Shown here piece after piece: positions 51,001 to 60,000 of a stretch of 64,000 nt of DNA (positions are counted from its first letter, which is position 1; each line of letters starts with the position of its first letter). Under the pieces are notes generated by a model. That model ran no database searches. It had not been told where the DNA came from and saw only the letters and a list, made by a program, of their open reading frames with translations. The DNA lies in NCBI RefSeq assembly GCF_014202825.1, contig NZ_JACHHP010000001.1:1050864-1114863 (forward strand), given 5' to 3'. The DNA comes from Chiayiivirga flava (GTDB lineage: Bacteria; Pseudomonadota; Gammaproteobacteria; Xanthomonadales; Xanthomonadaceae). Both the position numbers and the translations under genes were made by a program.

Positions 51001-54000
51001 TCGTAGCGCAGCGTGTAGCTGCCGGTGCGGTGGAAGATGCCGCGGCCGGCGGTGGTGGCGTCGTGGCCGTCCGGCAGTTCGAAGCCGGCGCCCGGGCCAA
51101 AGTACGTGACCAGACCGCCGTCGGGCGAGGTGTCGACCCACGGCAGCGTGGCGTAGTCGCCGCCGAGCTGGTACGCGAACTCCGCGTCGGCCGGCGCGAG
51201 TGTCGCGCCGCCGGCGTCGTCGAGCGTCACGCGCACGATGACGTTGCCGTCGACCGGGCCGCCGTCGTTGCGCAGCGTGGTCTGCGACAGCAGGGCCGCT
51301 TCGGCCGGGCCGGACGTGGCGCCGCTGTAGGTGATCGACGCATCGGGCACCGTCGTCGAGCCGTCGGTGCTGGCGTAGATCGTGCCGTCGACCGAGCCGA
51401 CCACGTCGACCTGCACGTGGAATTCACCACGGCGGAAGCGGAAGTTGGTCGCCGGCAGCGGGATCGCGACGCCGCCCGTGCTCGGCAGCGGGATGTCGTT
51501 CACCGGATTGTTCGGATAACGCAGCAGCACTGCGCTGCGACCGCCCGATGCGCCGAGCGTCTTGAACAGGATCTGGAAGTCCTGCTCACAGCCGTCGTGG
51601 TTGTCCGGCTCCTGCGCGGCCCAGCCGCTCGGATCGAACAGGCAGACCTTCACATCGTCGATGTCGATGACCACCGGCTGGCCGGCCGGCGCGTTGCCGT
51701 CGTCGATGCGCGTGACCGTGATCGCGTAGTGCACCGGTTGCGCGGTGGCGCTGCCGGCGTTCGACAGCTCGCCGATGTAGTCGACGAAGTCGGTGTACGG
51801 CGCGGTGGCGGGTTCGATCAGCGCCATCGGCGGCACATCGGTCAGCGTGATGCCGATGTCGCTGGTCTCGACGATGTCGAGCGTCGCGATGCCCGTGCCG
51901 GTGTAGTTGGCGCCGTCGCAGAGCGCGGTGACGACATACAGGCCGGGCGCCGTCGGCGCTGCGGCGGGCGACGGATCCGGCGCGTAGCTCACCGCGCAGG
52001 CGGAGGTGTTCGCAGGCTCGGCGGCGAGCGTTGCGGTGAGCGCGTGCGGCGCGCCGTCGTAGATGACGGACGTGCTGCCGGCAAACACCACGGCGCTCGT
52101 GGCCTTGGCGATGGTCAGCGTGTCGCTGTCGCTGCCGCTGTAACCCGGCTGGGTGATCGTCGCGGCCACCGTGTAGCTGCCGGCATCGGTCGGCGCAGTA
52201 GCGCTGCCGTCGTAGGTGACGTCGTACGACAGACCGGCGGGCATGGTGCTGGCGGTCACCGCCTGCGGCGCGCCGGTGTAGATGCGCAACAGCGTGCCCG
52301 CGTCGATGGCGATGGTGGCGCCGCTGGCGTCGATGTCGACGCTCTGTACCAGGGTCGCGAACACCGCGCCGCTGTCCACGCCCACCAGCTGCGTGCGCAC
52401 GGTGTAGAGGCCCGGCTGCAGGAAGCGGCTGCGGAATAGCGAGGTGCTGTTGTAGCCGGTGGCGACGGGGAAGCCGGCGAGCCCGCCGAAATCGCCTTCG
52501 AGCGCGCCGCCGTTTTCGATCAGATCCAGCGGCAGGTAGTCGGCGCCCGCGAGATAGGTCATCTCGACATCGCCGTCGGCCAACGCCACCGGGCCGCCGT
52601 CGTCGCGTTCCACGCGGAAGCGTGCGACCACGTTTTCGTCGTTCGGTGCGTCGGCCGGCGTCACGCCGTCGAGCGCGGCGGTGCCGGTGTTGACCAGGGT
52701 CACGGCCGAGTCGAGCAGCGCGCCGGTGGTACCGGCGCTCGCGCCGCTGCCGGCGAGTTCGAGCGCGGCCACGTCCACTGCCGACGTGGCGGTGGCATAG
52801 GTGGCGCCGCTCTGCACGCCGACGATGCGCACCGCGGTCACGAAGCGGCCGCCCGCGGCGAAGCGCGTGCGGAACTGCGATGTCGCGTCCGCAAGCGGGA
52901 AGCCGGCGCCCGGCCCGAAGACGCCCTCGAGCACACCGTCGTTGTCCGCGTCGGTGAAGGTCAGCGGGCACCACCAGTCGCTGCCTTCTGCGACGCAGGC
53001 GCCGAACTCCTGCACCGCCGCGCGATAGTCGAGCAGCACGTCGCCGTGCGCGATGCCGCCGACACGGCTGACCTCGAACAGGCCGATGACGTTTTCGTTC
53101 GCCATTGCACCACCGGTGACGGTGGTGGCGCTGGAGAACGAATAACGCGGTACGGTGCCGGTGGCATCCACCGCCACGCCGACCGCGTCGCCCGCCAGCA
53201 GCAGCATCACGCCGTCTGCGCCTGCAATGTTGGTCAGCGCGAACTGCACCGGCGCCAGCGCGCCGAACGTTGCATCGACGCCGTAACTGCCGAGCTCGCT
53301 GTTGGCCGTGGCGCCGACACTGGCGCGACCGGATGCATCGGTGATGTCGCTGGTCGCACTCAAGGCCGCACTCGCGCCGCCCGGCGCGGACACGACCGTG
53401 AAGTTCACCACCTGCCCGGCCAGCGGATTGCCGAAGCCGTCGGTGAGTTCGACGACCAGCGGCGCGAATGCGGTGCCGATCTGCGCGCTCTGCGGCGTGC
53501 CCGACACGATGCTCAGCTGCGCCGCGGCAGCCGCAGTGTTGGTGAGCCCGATCGACGACGACACCAGCGTGACCGGCGACGACGCCACCGCGGCGTTCAC
53601 CGCGTAGCTTCCGGCGACGCTGTTGGCCGTGGCCGTGCTGCACGCGATGCCGCTGGCGTCGGTGAGCGCGGGATTGCTCCCGAACACCGCGGACGGGCCG
53701 GACGACGGCGCCTGGAACGTGACCGACACACCGGCCAGCGCATTGCCCTGCGCATCGAACACGCTGGCGCAGAATGGCGCTGCGAATGCGCTGCCGACGC
53801 TGGTGTCGGTGGCGCCCGCCGTCGAGAACAGGATCGACGCCGGTGCGGTGGCCGTGTTGACCAGGTCGAACGTCACGCTGCAGTTGACCGCATCGCTGCA
53901 CAGCGCGGCGTCGGCCGCGGCCTCCAGCCCGAGCACCGGGCCGGCGATGCCGTTGGCGGTGACGGTGCCGCTGGACAGCTCGCCTTCGGCATCGGTCACC

Positions 54001-57000
54001 GTCGCCGCGGCGGCGATGCCGACGCTGGCGCCGGCAAGCGGCGCGGTGAAGCTCACCGGCACGTTTCCGATGGCGTTGCCGTTCGTGTCCGTGACGCGCA
54101 CGCCCAGCGGTAACACGTAGTCGCTCAGGACGGGCGCGGTCTGCGGCGAGCCGCCGGTGCGCGTGAGCACCACGTCGGCCGGGGTCACCACGGGCACGCT
54201 GCCGTTGTCGCCGGCGTACAGCGAGAGGCTGCTGTCGCCCACGAGCACGGCCGACACATCGACGATGCCCGCAAGCTGCGCGCTGCTGCGCAGTCGCGCG
54301 TCGAGCACGGCGTTGCCGCCGAGCACGCCGAGCGACAGTTCGCCGACGAGGGTGTCGCCCTCGCGTTCGTCGAGCGCGATGGCGGACCAGTTGCCGCTGC
54401 CGGCCGGGAACTCGAATTCGAGTGCGATGTCGCCCACGTCGAGATCGATCGGCGTGTGTGTCCCGTCGCGTGCGGTGAGCGTGAGGAACACGGTGGTGGC
54501 TTCACCCAGCGGCGCGTTGCCGGTGTTGGCCACGGTCACCGCGTACGGCAGCGTCTGCAGGCCGACGATGCCGGCCTCGGGCAGGTCGATTTCGAGCGCG
54601 ACGTTCGCCACCTCGATGGTGGTGTCGACCGTCTGGCCGTCGAGCGTGGCGCTGGCCTGCGTGGTCGAAAGGATGTTCTGCAGCGTGCTCTGCACGATGC
54701 CGCGTGGCGCAGTCGTGGTATCGACCGCAGCCGGCGTCGGCACGCCGGACGGCGCGGCGGCGAACGTCACCGTCGCATCGGCCGGGAACCGCGTGCTGCC
54801 GGTGAGCGAATCGCCGTCGGAATTGCCGTTGACCGACGCGGTGAGCAGCGCCGGGCTGCCGACGCCGACCACGGCCGAATCGCTGTCGAGCTGCAGCTGC
54901 AGCTGCAGCCACGGCGCCACCTGCGCGGCGCCGTCCGGATCCACCAGCGTATCGCCGCCCGCGGCGCAACCGGGAACAGCCGCGCCCGGACCACCGTTGC
55001 AGCCCCACCAGTTGTTGCGTGCGTCGACCTCGGAGGCCTGCGTCGGACCGCCGTAGGTCGGTGCGCCCGGCGGCAGACCTGCACCTGCGCCTTCGACCAC
55101 GAGGCCGCGCACGTTGCCGGCGATGCGGTTGTAGCGCAGCACGCTGCGCGACGGGTTGGCGGACTGCAGCGCGGCGTAGAAACGGATCGCGTCGCCGTTG
55201 TCGATCAGCGTGTTGCCGGTGATCTGGATCGGATCGGGCGCCGGCACGTAGTAACCGTAGGCCGAGAGCGTCGCGATGCCGCTTGCGAACCCGGCGATGC
55301 TGTTGTCGCGCACGATCGCGAACGCGTCCTGTGCGGCGTTCGACTGCGTGGTCACGAGCAGGCCGGTCTGGCGGTTGCCCGCCACCGCACCGCCGCTGCC
55401 GAGCAGCGTGTTGCCTTCGATCAGCACGGACGACGCGCTGTCGCCGGCGTTTTCCCAGATCGCGATCACGTCCGGAACCACGGCAGGCGTACCGCCCGCG
55501 GTCACCGTGTTGCCGCGCACCACCAGGCCATCGAACACCGTGCCGTTGCTCGAATCGCCGATCTGGATGCCGCGGTAGCCGGCGTCGAGCGAGCCCGACA
55601 GGTCGATGTCGATGGCGTTGCCGACCAGCTGCTGGCTGTCGCCGTAGCCGGCGTAGATGCCGTAGCGCGGCTTACCGTCGAGGCTCGACGGCAGCGCGAT
55701 GCGGTTGCCGATGTACTGCACGCCGTCGAAATCGTCGTTGCCGCCGTTCGGCGCGAACAGGCCGATGCCGATGTCGAAGCCGTCGATGCCGAGGTTCTCG
55801 AAACGCCAGCCCGGCTGGCCGCGCGGTGCCGGCGACGGATCGCGGTAACCGACGAGGAAGGCGCCGGTGACGCTCGCCGGTGTCGGCGAGGCGACCACAC
55901 CCGAGGTGGCGGTCGCGCCGACGATGCTGATGTCGGCGCGGCCGTCCGGCAGGCGCACGGACCAGTCGTCGCCCGACGTTGCGGAGAAGATGTCGCTGCC
56001 GTCGACGATGCCGTTGCTGCCCGCTTCCCAGCTCGCATAGGCCGGGTTCGGCGTGCCGCTGGCGGCGCATTCGCCGGCGTCGAGGAATTCGCACCAGCGG
56101 AACGTGCCGTCGAGGATCACGAGGCCGTTGCTGCCGGTGGCCTGGATCGCGGTGTTGATGCGGGTGTAGTCGTTGTCGAGCGCGGTGGGCGTGGCGGTCG
56201 GCGTCACCGTGGTGGTGCCGGCCACGTCGAACACCTGGTAGGCGAGCGGCGCGCTGGTGCTGTCGATCGCGGGGCCGGTGCCGTCGCTGAAGCTCGCGAC
56301 GATGGCCTTGGTGCCGGCCGCGGTGAAACCCGGCAACACGCAGCTGGAGGCAGACGGATAGGCGATGGCGCAGCTGCCGCCGCCGTCCGGGGAGCCGGTG
56401 ACGGTGACCGTGCCGGTCGGCTGTCCGCCGGTGGGCGTGGTGACGACGCTCACGCTCACGGTGACGCCCGCACCAACGATGCCGGTGGCCGGCGATGCAC
56501 CGACGACGGTGGTGGCAGTGCCGATCACGTCGGCCGCGAGACCGTATTCCACGCGACCCATCGCCGCGGGTGCCGGCGGCGATTCGATCACGAGCGGATC
56601 GTTGTGGTAGGTGCGCGCCTGCAGCGCATCGGTCTGCGCGGCGTTCATCGCGTTCGGATACTGGCCCGCGAACAGGTTGTCGCGCGCGACGATCGGCGTG
56701 CCGTTCGCGAACGGACCCATCGGCGTTGCGGGATAGTTGAAGTACTGGAAGTTCGTGCCGTACGGCGCGGGCGCCGCGGTCGACGGACCGGTGCTGGCGT
56801 CGAGGCGGAAGTAGTACGTGAAGTTTCCGACGAAACTGTTCGACGCCGCACCCACCGTGGCGCCGCCGAACTGCAGCGCGCCGTACAGATCGCCGTCGTC
56901 GTCGTGGTTGAGCAGCTCCACCGCGATGGCCGTCGCCGCGCCAGAGCCGTGGAAGGTGTTGCCGGTGGCATCGATGCCCAGCGGCGCCGCCGGCAGCGTG

Positions 57001-60000
57001 TCGCTGATGCTGGTCAGCGCCTTGGTGCTGAGGATCAGGTGACGGAACTCGCTGCCGTGCGTCGGCGCGTTGAAGGTGTTGCCGGTCAGCGCGACGTCCG
57101 CGGCGTTCTGCGCGAACACCGCGTTGGTGTGGTCGGAGAAGGTGTTGCCTGCGAGCGTGACAGGGCCGGTGTTGACCAGCCGGACGGCGCTGAGGCCGAG
57201 GTCGCCCCAGCGCGCGGCATCGTACGGCGCCGGGAACTCCGCGTACGGCAGCACCGAGCGATCCGGCGCAAACGTGTTGCCGATCACGCTGACCGGCACG
57301 ATGCCGTCGCCGAGCGACAGACCTGCGCCGGCAAAGGTGTTGGGATCGCCCGGCAACGGCCCGCCGAACGTCAGGCCCGCACCGTTCGCGAAACGCACGA
57401 TGGCATCGTAGTCGCGCCCGCGCAGCGCGTTGCCCGCAACCACGCCCGAGGCCTGGTCCAGCGCCAACGCGGCGCGGAAGTACGCCGGCAGCGTGCCCGG
57501 CGCGGCGCCGTTCCAGTCCTGCGTGCCGGTGACGGTATTGCCGCGCACGGTGGCGGCGAGCGTGGTCGCCTGCTCGCCGGCCGGCGCGTAGCCGCTCGCG
57601 GACGACAGGTTGATGCTGATCGCGTTGCGGCGGCCGTAGGTCACGAACGCGGCGTTGCTGGCGGTGGCGGTGATGAGGTTGTCGAGCACCGACATGTTCT
57701 GCGGGTCGCCCGACGGCGTGTTCGCCACCGTGCGGATCGCCTCGCCCACGAGCGACAGATCGACGAGGAACGCGAGATTGCGGACCGTCACGTCCGGCGC
57801 ACGCACGCGCACCAGCGCGAGGTCGCCGTCGGTGACGGTGGGCGCGCGCACGATCGGCGCGAGGAGGCCGTCGCCGCTGCGCGTGATGGTGACGGACTTG
57901 GTCACGTCGAACTGCTCGGCGACCACGCGGCCGTCCTGCAGCTGCAGGGCATGGCCGGCCACGGTCTGCATATCGTCGATCGCCGCCTGCACGCTGCAGA
58001 ACCAGCGTGCCGTGGTGGCGTTGCGCACCACCGGTTCCGGATCGTCGGCGCCGGGCGGCAGCACGTCGCGCGTGTCGATGCCGTTGGCGGTCACGCTGCC
58101 GAGCAGGTTCTCGCCCAGGCGCGCACAGACTTCGGGCGCGTTGCCGCGGCTGAAATAATCGTTGGTCGCGTCCTGGTCGCTGTCGCCCGTGCCGCCGTCG
58201 TTGCCGGCCTGGCGCTGGATGCCGACATCATTGTCGTCGACCGTGTTGCCGTAGACCAGCATCTGCGTGCCTTCGACGACGATGCCGTGGCCCTCGGCCG
58301 CGGTGGGCTGGCGCCAGCCGCTGACCGTGTTGTCCTTCACCACCACGCCGGTGGTGATGTCGGTCACGCCGGTGAGCGTGCTGTAAGCGCGGCGGAACAC
58401 CGCGATGCCGGCGAGGTCGCGCGCGTCGAGCGGCACCGTGGTGCGCGTGACGGTGTTGTTGCGCACCACGATGGCGCCGGCCGCGGTGTCGCTGTCCACG
58501 CCCGTGCCGTTCGGCAGCTTGATCTCGATGCCGAAGCGGCCCGTGTTGGTGAGCGTGTTGCCGGCGACGAGGTTGGGGCCGACGCTTCCGCCGAGCTGCA
58601 TCAGGCCCATGCCCGAATCGCCGACGTTGGTCACGGTGTTGCCGGTGATGGTCACGCCCGATGCCGTGCCGTCCTGCAGCTCGATGCCGCAGCAGCCGGT
58701 GAGGTCGTGCACGTTGTTGTCGGTGATGGTGATGTTGGTCTTGTTGCCGTCCCAGATCACGATGCCGCGACCGTCGGTGAACGAGACATCGTTGTCGTGA
58801 AACGTCACGCTGTCGATCGCACCGCCGCCGGCGAAGAAGATGCCGCCGCGCCCGCCCGCGCACTGCGTGACCACTGTGTTGCGCACGGTGCTGCCGCTGT
58901 TGCTCGAGGCGCCGAAGATGCACGCACCGGACGATGTGCCGATGGCGGTGAAATCGCGCACGGCGAGGTCTTCCACGGTCACGTCGGTGACGCCCGCGGC
59001 GATGGTGATGCCGCTGCCGCTGCGGCCGGTGCCGTCGACCGCGGTGCCCGTGCCCGCGCCGCGCAGCGTGACGCCGTTCTTGCCGATGACGACGTTCTCG
59101 CTGTACACGCCGTTCGGCGCGAAGATCACGTGCGGTGCCACCGTGTCGGCGTCGGCAAGTGCCGCATTGATGCCGGTGAAGGTTTCACCGGTGGTCAGGT
59201 TGACCACGTAGCCGTCGTTCACTTCCTCGGTCAGCGCAATGGGGCCGTCGAACAGCACGATCGGCTGCGTGTTGATCGCCGTGAACTGTTCGTGGCCGCT
59301 GACGCTGTACAGCAGACCCGCGAAGCTATTGTCGGCGCAGACCTCGACCGGCTCGTAGCCGGTGGCGCCGGTCTGGTCGTTGATGTAGATGCCCGCCTCC
59401 TGCGTGCCGAGCGTGCCGGAGGTCTCGCTGAAGACGTTGCCGCCGCAGATGCGCACGTTCGCCACCGTGGTGCCCGGCCGCGCGCGGATCGCGATGCCGT
59501 TGGCGTTCATGCGGCGGTTCGACGGCGCGCCGTTGAGCTGGCCGGTGCCGTTGTCGGCGAAGGTGCTGGCGGAGATGTCGATGCCGTCGATCACGCTGCC
59601 GGGGCCGGCGGTCTTGAGCCACAGGCCGCCGCCACCGCCGCCGATATCGTCCGGGTTGTTGCCGCTGAATTGGCTGCCGACGATCTCGACGTTGCGAATC
59701 TCCGCAAGACTCGTCCCGGCCGCGCCGATGTCGTTGAACGTCAGGCCCGCTGCGTTGTTGCGGTTGAAGGTGGAATCCACGATGCGCAGCCCGTCGACGC
59801 TCGCGTTCTCGTCGAACTTGAGCCCCGCGCGCAGCGGCGACGCGCCGCTGCCGTTGTCGTCGAAATTGCTGTTGCGGATCAGCAGGTCGGTGGTGAGCGA
59901 ATCGCCGAGCAGTCCATCGTTGGTGAACACACCCATGCCGTCGCCGGCATTGCCGGACGCGGAGACGCCGTCGAGCAGCAGGAAGCTGCGGCTGCCCAGC

